A program made the translations under genes and the position numbers. A stretch of 64,000 bases of DNA from Stagonosporopsis chrysanthemi (taxonomy: Eukaryota > Ascomycota > Dothideomycetes > Pleosporales > Didymellaceae): assembly GCA_022560025.1 (NCBI GenBank), contig JAFISE010000063.1, forward strand, positions 110,114 through 174,113. The letters are read 5' to 3'. Each line of letters opens with the position of its first letter. The stretch's first letter is position 1. The notes beneath the pieces were generated by a model. It made no database searches, was not told where the DNA came from, and saw only the letters and a list, made by a program, of their open reading frames with translations. This document shows, in pieces, positions 34,513-44,547 of this stretch.

Positions 34513-37500
34513 ATGTTCTCCGACCCGGCCACGTCGCTGTACTGGCCGCCCGACGTGGCGCGCTACGACATGGAGACGCTGCTGTTTGCGTCGTCTGGCT
34601 GGCTGCGCACTGCGTGTATTGTGCTGGCGCTGTTCTGGTGGGTTTTATATTCTTCACATTCCTACGCTGGGTCGACGATAGAGGTCGAGTAGAGGCCGAG
34701 CAGAGGTCGAGTATACAGCGTATACAGTGTATAACGTGCTGACCTGACCGCCCAGGGTCGCCTTCCGCGCCTACCAGGTCCTCTCGCAGCCCGTCGACAA
34801 GCTCGTCGCCGTGCTCGGCCTCGAGGTCCCCGTCGCGCCCCTCGTCTCGCTCGCCGGCATCAAGGCCGACGGCGTCCTGCTGCACTGGAAGTCGCCCGAG
34901 CGCGCCGCCGTGCTCAAGTATGTCATCCGCCTCAACGGCATCGACATTGGCGACGTCGCCCCGCACGACACGTCGGCCACCATCGAGAGCCTGCAGCCCG
35001 ACCGCCACTACACCGTCCGCGTCGTCACCTTCAACTCGTCCAACTTCCAGGCCCCCAGCGTCCCCATCCGCCTGCGCACCCTGCCCGCCGACTCGGACCA
35101 GCACTACGCCGCCGCCCCGCCCGCCGCCCATGCCTCCCCCGCCAAAGACGACGACGCCAACCCTACCCCCATCGTCCGCCCCAACAAGTCGCTCGCCGAC
35201 GTCGCCACCCCCTTTGTCGCCCCGCCCATGGCCCGCGAGCACAGCAACAGCACCTCGCGCGCCCGCCGCCCAGACTTGGCCCGCCGCGGCTCGCCCGCCT
35301 CGCACACCCCCGACGACCCCCGCGACCCCGCCGACGCGAGCGACTCCCTCCGCGCCCTGACCGAGCGCCTGGACGCCCTGCGCCGCGAGCTCGACGACAT
35401 GGACCGCCAGATCCAGGACGAGGACCACGACTTTGCCACCCAAAAGGCCCTCCTGACCGACAAGCGCGACGAGAAAAAGGCCGCCCTCAAGGAAAAGGAG
35501 GACGCCAGCCGCGACCTGCGCAAGGAGGTCGCCACCCTCGAGCGCCAGAGCGCCGCCGCCCAGACGCGCCGCACCAACCAGGAGCGCCTGTTCCGCCAAA
35601 AGGAGGCCGAGCGGAACAAGATGAAGGACGACATCGCCAAGTGGTCCCGCGAGTCCGTCGAGCTGCGCGAGACGGCCGAGAACCTCAAGACGGAGCAGGA
35701 AGAGTACAAGCTCTCGTCCCAGAAGCGCATCCAGGACGTCAAAGACAAGTACGAGGACGAGATCCACGCCAACAAGCTCCTCGAGGAGGCCGTCCGCGAA
35801 AAGGGCATCCAGATCAAGGCCCTCGAGGAGGAGAGGAAGCAGCTGGAGGACGGCCAAGAGGGCGGTGAGGCGCCCGACGGCACCGACAACGCCGAGCGCG
35901 AGGAGGACAACCGTTGGAAGATGACCCTGGGCCTGCTGCAGCAGCAGTATGCCCAGGCCTGGCAGCTCTTCACCGAGGCGGACCGCGCCAACCAGGAGGC
36001 ATCAAGCAGGCTGCAGTACCTCCAGCAGCGCCGCATGAGCCAACCCCAGCTGTACGACGACCCAACCGTCCCGCGCGTCGGCCCCGTCAGGAGGAACAGC
36101 CAGCGCCAGCGGCCCCTCAGCATGCGCGAGAGCCTGCTCAACCCCCCTGGTGGTTTCGTGCAGACTTCCTCGGCGCCCTTCAACAGCATGACTGTGTCGT
36201 CGTCCCCTCCGTTCGCCTCTGTCACGCCATACTTTAACCCCGTCAACGGCATGGCGCTCCCTCCGCGCGGCCATGGACACACGCTGTCCATTTCACAGAT
36301 GTCTCAGGCTGATCTCGAGTCGCTGACTGGCGGCGCCCCCATGAGCCCCACCGCTGGTGCGCTGCTTCCCGCAGGCCTGTTCGGAGACGACCTCGGTCTC
36401 ACAGACAACGAAGACGACGACCTCATCGGCCCACCGCGCCTGTCCTCGCTCGAGCCTTCTCCCAACATGCGCAACGTCCTTCCCGGACTGGGCGCCCTTG
36501 CACACGTCGATCCGTCTACACCCGTCTCGCCCCCACGCAGCCGGTCGCCCAGCCTGTTCGCCAGCCCACGCGAGAGCGGCCAGCTGCAGTTCTATCCCAA
36601 CCCCGACAACATCGACGCCGACAGACGGTCGATCCAGTCCGCTTCCAGCTCCTTCATGAACTCCCAAAGCAGATTCGGCGGGCTATTCGGGCTGAACAGG
36701 CAGCGTGGTAAGACCATCTCCGGACAAGGCCCTGCACTGGGCTCCTTGAAACCATCCCAAAGCCAATCCCTCCCTCGGCAGGAGTTCGACCTCGACCCCG
36801 TCGGCAATCCGCGACGTCGTGGCAGCACCGAAGGTGCGTGGTACGACTCATTCATGCGGACCAAGACGCAGCCTGTGGAGCCGTCCAGTAGTCCCAAACA
36901 CCACGTGGCAACACGCAAGCGCACGTTCAACATGTTTGGCACGAAGAACGATCCCTGGCTGACATCCATCCTAGGCACGGAGAGACCCTCGTCCCCGCGT
37001 CAAGGCTCCACCAAGTCGGGTGAGGGCATGGCCCTGCCTCGACCGTCCACCGAGAGCCAGACGAGGTTTGGCTGGGGCTTGGATTCGTTCGGAGCGAGAA
37101 GCAGCCCGCTGGGCGTCGACTGGAGCGTCAACAACACCAACACGTCCTCGTGGTCCCGGCTGCCCTCGCGCCGCCCCTCGATCCAGCATGGGTCGACATC
37201 CAATCTACCCATCAGCGACGAGTCCATGCACGACGACATCCTGGAGTTTCCCTCAAACGTGCGCTCGCCCATGCAGGCACCGATTGGAACCCGCCCCCAG
37301 TCTTCTGCCTCTCACATCCCCCCGCCGCGAGACATCCCGCCCATGCCGGGCACGCCTCCGACGGTGCTCAATCCGGCGGCCGCCACCTTCACCATGTTCG
37401 GTCTCGGCAAAAAGTCCGACGAAGACAAGGCGAAGAAGGCGGCCGAGAAGGAGGCCAGGAAGGCTGAAAAGGCTGAGAGGAAGGAGAAGACGCGGAGTGA

Positions 37501-38071
37501 AAAGTCAAAGGCCAAGGACAAGGACAAGCAGGTTGCGTTTGAGCCATCAGACGGCAGCCACCCCACCTCTCCACACGAGCTGTACCCGCGCCCTTCGCGC
37601 GACACGCCGTCCATCATCTCGACCGCCGACGCCTCCGAGGCCTCCCCGCGCGAGTCTCTGGAGCGCAGCGTCTCGCAGGCCACGTCCGACCAGACCGGCT
37701 CCATCGGCAAGGAGTCGTTCATGCAGAAGCTCACGCGCAAAGGCAGCACCAGCCAGTTCCTGTCCTTTGGCAAGAAGAGCTCGCTGCTGTTCCCCAAAAA
37801 GGGCGACGTGCCCAGCACGCCCGACGAGGCCGACGAGGACTCGAGCGGCTTCTTCGGCCTCGGCAGGAGCACGGAGAGCATCAGCAACCACAACTCGCCG
37901 AGCGTCGGCACGCCCAAGGACAAGGGCAGTGCGCTGAGCTGGGGCTCGATCAAGCGCATGGGCAGGAAGGACAAGACGCCGAGCCTGCACGAGAGCATTG
38001 CGAGCGAGGCGACGGGCGACGAGGAGCATCACGACGAGGGGCCGGCGGAGGGTCTGGGATTGAAGATGTAG
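34513..38071 (+). CDS. Membrane-anchored FN3/coiled-coil protein
   Basis: Exons 34513-34637 and 34756-38071 encode 1146 residues. A short hydrophobic segment (about 24-48) could anchor the N-terminus. A fibronectin type III-like domain lies at about 75-152 (LLHWKSPE ... YTVRVVTFN). A long, highly charged coiled coil covers about 240-420. The remaining 700 residues are Ser/Pro-rich and disordered, with a Lys/Glu-rich segment (about 960-1000) and scattered SPxR/SP motifs that are potential kinase sites. Comparable FN3-plus-coiled-coil proteins are found across filamentous ascomycetes and suggest a cortical or organelle scaffold; this role is inference. The last codons and 3' flank are duplicated downstream (38180-38274). 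Confidence 0.82.
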
Positions 38072-38274
38072 TTGATTATCCATCATTACTTGCTCAAAGT
38101 ACTCGTTGCGTTGGTGACAAGTAAAGTCACGTCAGCCCTACATAGTAACAGGCAATAAGGATCATTGCAACAAGGGCCTGGCAGAGGGTCTAGGATTGAA
38201 GATGTAGTTAGTTATCCATCATGGCTTGCTCAAGTTACTCGTTGCGTTGGTGAGAAGTGAAGTCACGTCAGCCT
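38044..38274. repeat. Direct duplication of FN3 gene end (two ~95-bp copies)
   Basis: Copy 1 (38044-38138) covers the last codons, stop and 3' flank of the FN3 gene. Copy 2 (38180-38274) lies 136 bp downstream. They differ by about nine bases. Copy 2 still spells the same terminal peptide and TAG, with a silent CTG to CTA change. Confidence 0.88.
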
Positions 38275-38412
38275 AGCGCTCTCCACAGCTCAGCTCAGCC
38301 CTACGCAAGCCGCGCCAAGCCCGCGCAACGCGACCGCGCACCTCTCCCAAGCTCTCCACCCACTCACAATCACAACCACAACCACAACCACAACCACACA
38401 CCGCGCACAACC

Positions 38413-39228
38413 ATGGCCTCACCAGCCCCAGACGCAAACGGCATCAGCACGCCCCCCGCCACCGCCAGCGCCGCCCACACCAACTCGCCCCCCGCCTCCG
38501 CCGCGCCCTCTCTCCCCACCGCGCCCCTCCCCAGCGTACCCACCGCCTCCCACCCCGCCACAACACCCACAACCTCGTACCCGCCGACCTCTCTCCTCGA
38601 CGCCGGCACCTCCAAGCGGCCCCGCGACGCGCGCCTCCTCCACCTCCTCCTCGCCAACATGGGCGTCGCCGCGTACACGGAGCGCGTGCCCCTGCAGCTC
38701 CTCGACTTCGCGTACCGCTACACCTCGGGCGTGCTGACGGACGCGCTCGCCTACGAGCCCCCTGTCCCTGCCGCCGCGGAGAAGAAGAAGCGCGATGTCG
38801 GCGCCGATGAGGGCGTGAGTTTGAATGCGCTGCGCACGAGTGTTGCGGGGCGCGCGAGTATGATGGGTGCCGGTGGGGGCGGGGGGTATGGCGGGGGAGG
38901 GGGGCTGGGGAAGGAGGTGTTGGGCGAGGTGGCGAGTGAGCGGAATAGAGTCGCGTTGCCGAGGGTGGAGAGGGAGTTTGGCGTGAGATTGCCGCCCGAG
39001 AGGTATTGTTTTACCGGCGTGGGGTGGGGCGTTAAGCGGGGGTGGGAGGAGGAGGTCGAGGATGGGGAGGAGAGTGAAGCCGAGGAGGGCAAGATGGAGG
39101 GCGGGCCTGTGGGGGGCGGGTTTGCCGCCGAGGCTGGGGCGCAGGCTGAGGGCGATACGCAGATGGGGGGGATGGAAGACGAGGAGGAGGAGGTTGACGA
39201 GGATGAGTTCCAGGAGGTTATGGGGTGA
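38413..39228 (+). CDS. TAF9: TFIID/SAGA subunit TAF9
   Basis: A single exon encodes 271 residues. A Pro/Ser/Ala/Thr-rich leader (1-65) precedes the histone fold RDARLLHLLLANMGVAAYTE ... LLDFAYRYTSGVLTDAL (about 70-115), which is diagnostic for TAF9/TAFII31. The conserved second part (about 180-225, RVALPRVEREFGVRLPPERYC) follows a Gly-rich linker. The C-terminus is acidic. TAF9 pairs with TAF6 through its histone fold in TFIID and SAGA, serving RNA polymerase II initiation. The GC-rich Gly linker (GGGGGYGGGGG) is longer than usual, a lineage feature. Confidence 0.92.
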   Translation: MASPAPDANGISTPPATASAAHTNSPPASAAPSLPTAPLPSVPTASHPATTPTTSYPPTSLLDAGTSKRPRDARLLHLLLANMGVAAYTERVPLQLLDFAYRYTSGVLTDALAYEPPVPAAAEKKKRDVGADEGVSLNALRTSVAGRASMMGAGGGGGYGGGGGLGKEVLGEVASERNRVALPRVEREFGVRLPPERYCFTGVGWGVKRGWEEEVEDGEESEAEEGKMEGGPVGGGFAAEAGAQAEGDTQMGGMEDEEEEVDEDEFQEVMG

Positions 39229-39380
39229 TTTCAGTGCTCATCAAACCAGGCTTGGTTCCGAGTTCGAGCCGGACTGCCGGAGAGCCCGGTCGATTCGCAG
39301 TTCGACGCGACTGCTTCTACCAAAGGCGGCGCGTCTTGTCCTCCTCATCTTCCTTCGAGGCCGTCTACACTATTCGGTCA

Positions 39381-39556
39381 CGCGTTACACCGCGTTACGC
39401 CACACCACACCGCGTTACGCCACACCAAATCGCACTACACCACACCAAATCGCACTACACCACACCAAAACGCATCACACCACACCAAAACGCATCACAC
39501 CACACCAAAACGCATCACACCACACCAAAACGCATCACACCACACCACACCACACC
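39381..39556. repeat. ~20-bp tandem repeat (ACACCACACCAAAACGCATC type)
   Basis: About eight units. The left ones (CGCGTTAC, CGCACTAC) diverge gradually into identical CGCATCAC units to the right, as in arrays that grow from one end. Confidence 0.85.
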
Positions 39557-39884
39557 GCGCCACTGGGCAGTCACCGTCCAAATCTTGTCCAAACCTTATC
39601 GAAAAGCTGCCACCACCAAAAAGCCACGGAAAACCCCCATCGAGAAGCCACCCAAATACCTATCCAAAACCCATCCATCCACTACGCCCCTTTTTGCCTT
39701 TCGCGAGCACGGCGTTCCAGGCGCTTGAGGGTGGGGATACCAGTCCAGTCTAGTTTACATCAACTTCAAGTCCATTTTGTTTTATGCGATTCGAATTCAT
39801 TGTGTTTCAGTATAGGACAGGACAGTCTATTTCTATGCTGTGTTGCGTTCAATTCTATTTCATCGAGAGAGAAGTCATGTGCTA

Positions 39885-39965
39885 GGAATAGGGATAGGGA
39901 TAGGGATAGGGATAGGGATAGGGATAGGGATAGGGATAGGGATAGGAATAGGGATAGGGATAGAC
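39885..39965. repeat. Hexamer array (TAGGGA)n
   Basis: About thirteen copies of TAGGGA, with two TAGGAA variants. It resembles, but is not, the canonical fungal telomere unit TTAGGG. Confidence 0.88.
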
Positions 39966-40024
39966 AAGGGGTGTAGGAGGGTTGTGAGGGATGTGAGGGA
40001 TGTGTATAAGAGATGTATGCGAGA

Positions 40025-40145
40025 GCTGTACACGAAAGCTGTATACGAGGCTGTATACAAAGCTGTATACGAAGCTGTATACGAAGCTGTATACGAAGCT
40101 GTATACGAAGCTGTGTGTGAGAGCTGTGTGTGGGAGCTGTGTGAG
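40025..40145. repeat. 12-bp tandem repeat (GCTGTATACGAA)n
   Basis: About six near-identical units followed by GCTGTGTGTGAG derivatives. The even period keeps several frames open, which explains repetitive open frames here. Confidence 0.85.
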
Positions 40146-42083
40146 AGAGCTGCACACCAGCTGTATGCGAGAGCTGCACACGAGAGTTACACACAACGCC
40201 CACAGCTACCCTACACACAGCACAACGTCAGTCCCCAGCTTCTAGGGTTCTCTACCAGCTAGCAGGTAACAACAAAAAAAGAAAGAAATGTCAGTAGGTC
40301 TCTACCCTTAGACTTGAAACTTTAAGAGTTAGACTTTAGAGTTTAGAATTTAGACTTCCTTGACTCATAATTCTATAGTTTCTTATCTGTCTATCTCTGC
40401 CTTGTAGCCTTTTTTTCCCCCTATCTGTCTTCTAGCTGCTTAGTTCAGAATAAGACTATTGACTTGCAGGTAGTACTAGTCGCTTTCTATCTCCTACTCC
40501 GGGGGGAGCTGGCAGCTTGCTTCCCCTTCCTTCGGGAGCCTGCTTCTTGGCTCTAGTTACTTGCTGCCTATCTCCCATTTCCCATCTCCTACTCCAGTAG
40601 CTTACAACCGGCAACTAGCTTACAACCTGCAAACTAGCAACTTACAACCCACACGTCCCTTTCCCCAACGCTCCCTGCAAACTCACCAAACTAACCTCTC
40701 TTGACGCAGCAGCACAGCATATAGGCCGCTCTGAACGCTATCGAGCGGCTTGTCGGTCTGTCGGTCTCTTTCTAGGCTTCTATAATACGGCGTGTGGCGT
40801 GCGGCTTGCAACTCCTCCTATAACACAGCTGCTTACACCTTGTAGATTGTAGATTGTGAACCATGACACTATCAGCTAGACGCGCGAGATGGGTGTGTTG
40901 AAGACCTAGGTAGCATGGTTTGCTTGCATCTACGTCCGCAGAGAAGTGGGGTAGAGTAGAGGACAGGGTGGGGTGGGGTGGTTGCTGGGTGTGTCTCTGG
41001 ATGTGCGTAGGGAGGGTCGATGTATGTGTGTATGCGGGGACGAAGTCGAATGGGGAGGCGAACGGGGAAGTCAGGACTGAAATAGAAATTGGAAAGGAGA
41101 ATAGAAAAAAGGGGAAAAACGGGAAAAAAAACAAGGGGAGGGGGCGATATGCAGTGGGGAATAGAGAGACATAAGGACGCAGTACGGCGAACTGGCTTTT
41201 ATGGGGCTGTTGATTCTGACTTTTATTGGTTTTGGTTGGTTTTGGTTGGTTTTGGCTGGTGGTGCTTGTATTTGTGCTCGCTCGGGTCTTTACTTTTGTC
41301 TCGTCATGGCTTTGCTTCAGCGTGGGATACTGTAGAACGAATGTCATACGCCCACCGATTTAAACATCTGTACGTAAACTAGATATCTGTACAGGCACTG
41401 CAAACCATCCGACGCTGAATACCGGGACGGCGCCGGATGGAACACTTTAATATGCCGACACTGAATACTGCGGGCACTGATGCTATACACACCTCCTACG
41501 TAACGCTTCCCACTTCCTGTACACTCCCCATCGCCTTCTGTAATCGTCCGTGCACTCCGTCTGATACCCTCCCATCCGCAGATCTCCTTCCCTCCATCTG
41601 TACACTCCCCACACCCCTCCCACTTCTCCGTCTCTACCACCACCACCACTTCCGCGTGTCCCACAAACCCAGCTCGAGCATAGCGGTATGCGCAGCGGCG
41701 GCAGATCTTCTTTCCCTCCCCTTCTCTGTCTCTGTTTCTGTCTCCGCCATGCATCGCGTCGTGTGGTCACGAAAAGAGAGGGGTTACGTGGAGATTGAGA
41801 TTGGGATTGAGATTGAGATTGAGATCGATATCGACATCAACATCGACATCGCTAGACAATATCTATCTACTGCAGCAAACCCCCACATTATCCATGCAGC
41901 CAAACTGACCGGTGCGAAGAGAAAGTCAAATAGAACCGGATTGGACGAGATAAAGGAAGAAAAGGATGATGGACGGCAGCAGGACAGGTCAGGGTAGAGT
42001 GAAAGAGAGTGGAGTACGGATCCAGCGAGGCGGTGAACGCCGTGCAGAGCAGTGCAGCAGAGCAGAGCAGTGAAGAGGGGCGC

Positions 42084-42104
42084 GGGGGGGGGGGGGGGGG
42101 GGGG
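42084..42104. repeat. G homopolymer, 21 nt
   Basis: An uninterrupted run of about 21 G follows GCGC. Its exact length is likely unreliable in an assembly, and it could form quadruplex structure. Confidence 0.8.
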
Positions 42105-42408
42105 ATTTACAGGCATAACAAACCATGCCATGCCATAGCGTAGCTAGAGCTGGAACTGGAACTGGAACTGGAACTGGACTAGAACTGGATCTAAGCTGAC
42201 TGCTCTCGTACCGACAGCCGTCGCGCCTGGCCAGCATAACAATACAACATACAAGGCCGAGGTTGTCGTGTTTACTCTGCAGAACTTACTGTGGTATGTG
42301 CTGTCGAAGAATGCACGGGGGGAAATAGGCGCCCTGTTCTAAAGCGCAGCCACCAATGTGCTCTCTGGGCAAATCGAAGGAGGGGGTGGCTCTGTCTCGG
42401 TGGAGATG

Positions 42409-42970
42409 CCCGCGCAGAAGAGGTGACGGCATCCACTCGTTCATTCCTTATCACTGCGGGTTGATCTGCCCGGGCTTGAAGAGGAGGTGACGGTATCCAG
42501 TTTGACGTACATTTTTTTTGATGAGTGGAGCTGTGTCTTGTTTCGTAAGGAGGAGCTGACGCCATTCACTCTAACATACTTCCTTATCACGCGTAGCTGT
42601 GTCTTGCGGCTCTGGGCGTGGAGAGAAAATGACAATGATTACTCTGAGGCAAGGAAGAGTTATGCTGGGAGAACAGAGGGTTCATGTCTTGGGGAAATTC
42701 TTGCGCGCAGCAGAGGCAAGGCGGTAGACGCGGTCAGACCAGAGTACATGTCTTGGCTTGCCTGCGCGTAGAAGAGATGACGGCATCCACTCTATCAGAC
42801 GGGGATGATAGACGAGGTGAGAATGGAGGAATCCATGGCTTGGCCAGAGATGCCTGCGTGCAGCAGAGCTGACGGCATCCACGCTATCAGGTGCGGACGA
42901 TCGACGCGGTGGAGAATAGAGTACATCTCTTGGCTTGCCTGCACGCAAAAACCTTGACGCCATCTAATCT
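42409..42970. repeat. Degenerate long tandem repeats sharing TGACGSYAT core
   Basis: Six related blocks contain a TGACGGCATCCA-like core near 42424, 42486, 42557, 42777, 42869 and 42954. Between them are shared phrases such as GTCTTGGCTTGCCTGCGCG and CGACGCGGT. Spacings of about 62-220 bp and many substitutions indicate an old, decayed array. Confidence 0.7.
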
Positions 42971-44547
42971 AACCCACCTTCCCCACTCGCACAGCCACGC
43001 CTGTGCACTCTACAGCACTACCTACCTCCCGTCCGCGCCGGTATGTCCGGCGAGGTACCTACCCGGTGCATCTCAACACCCGCCGGTCACTGTCAGCTCG
43101 CGCGTGCATGCCTAGAACACCACTGCATTGGTGATCACTTTGTCAGCACCCGCAGGCTGCAAGAGGCGAGGTTAGATCTGGATTGCCGACAAGGTTCGCC
43201 GGGTGTCAGGGATACAGTAGCGCGCGCCCTTGAACCCTGACGGGCGCGCACGTCGCCCTGCAACGGGCATTTTGCGCGACGGAGGTGGGTGACAGCTCGG
43301 CGTGGATGGTGGCTGGTGGGACGTGTGTTAGCAAGAAGGGTGCGGTGCGATGGCGCTGTGAAGGGGAGAGGAGCAGTACTGCGTGCTGGAGAGCGAGTTC
43401 GCCCTTCCGGGAATGGGAAGTGGGTACGGGATGGCGGTTCATGCGTTCGGCGGGGTCTGGCGGATCGGTGGGAAAGGGTCGTGTGTAGAGATGTGTCGTT
43501 TGGGGAATTGAGGTGGAGAGGCGAGGATCGCGAGGTGGAGCCGTGCACGCGAAGGGAGACCGCGGGAGTGACAGGTGCCGGCACGCGCAGCCAACGACGA
43601 CCCGCCCTTCACTGCCGGCGACTGCCTCAGTTCGTAGGCATAATGCGGGTCAGTATGCCGTCCCCACTTTGCTGTTTCTGCGGCGATCATGAGGCTGATC
43701 TGGGGATTCCCATGGGCCGGGTCTGAGGCTCGCGGCGCAGGTCGACTGCCGAACGCTCAGGCATGACGAGTGTTAGTGTCGTGTCAACATCAATGCAACC
43801 TATAAGTTGGAAATTATAGCGTTTGGGAATGGAGGCGGGGAGTGCGAGCATAGCCGGGCGCAGCGCGGTTGGCCAGACTGGGTGCTGACTGATGAGAACC
43901 AGTGTCCCGTGTGCGTCGGGCTATGCCGCTGCCCCCAGCATCAAGCCAGCAGCGCAGTGGCAGGCGGATTGATGGCCGGCGCAATATTGCACCTGTGCTA
44001 TTCACTGCTGGCCGGTGCTGGAGACAGCACCGCAGGTTGGTGATGGTGGCGTTTGAGATGGCGAGGGATCGACGGCGCACGCGCAGAGGCGTGCAGCAGG
44101 GACTATGCTGCACTCCACGCACGAGCTGACCGTCGCACAGGCAAGGCTGGCATTATCGTGAACGCAACATGTGGTGGTGTTTGGCTCGCAGGCAAGGCTA
44201 GCCGCAGTTAGCGTCGATCTTCCGCCGACAAATTGTGGAGGCAGGCCGTGCAAAGGCTTTCATTTCAGCACCTCTCGCACTGTGCCCGCGGCATGACCAT
44301 TGGCACTGCAGAGCCGAGACAATTCCGCGCGCATTATCTTTCACTGCCACAAGAGTCGCATCTGAAACAGTCCCTGCTGTTGCCCAGCACGTTCGCAGCT
44401 TAGCCCGGACAGGATCCCGGCTCAAAACTGCGCTTGCGTAGACTGGCCGATGTGGCTGACCGTTGACCGACTCTTTCTTATACCTACCAGTTGTCACGCT
44501 ATGCAGGCCATGCTCTGTCCGTGAGGTAGACTGCCAGACACTGCGCA

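Larger units (their letters stand above)
39229..44547. other. 5.3 kb gene-free, repeat-rich region
   Basis: No reading frame here looks like a real protein. The stretch carries at least five unrelated simple or degenerate repeats (listed separately), a run of about 21 G at 42084-42104, and GAGATT/GAACTG mini-arrays (41790-41830 and 42148-42186). The rightmost part (43000-44547) is unique sequence with short frames only and includes the THG1 promoter. Confidence 0.65.

Noticed and set aside
34280..35857. 525-residue open frame on the minus strand opposite the FN3 gene
   Set aside because: Leu/Val/Gly-rich antisense of the coiled-coil region; no family motif.
39885..39965. Telomere repeat
   Set aside because: The unit is TAGGGA with variants, not TTAGGG, and unique genes lie on both sides. 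At most an interstitial telomere-like array.
41437..41997. 186-residue plus-strand frame
   Set aside because: Thr/Ser/Pro and Ile/Glu low-complexity sequence from GAGATT repeats; no motif and no spliced extension.
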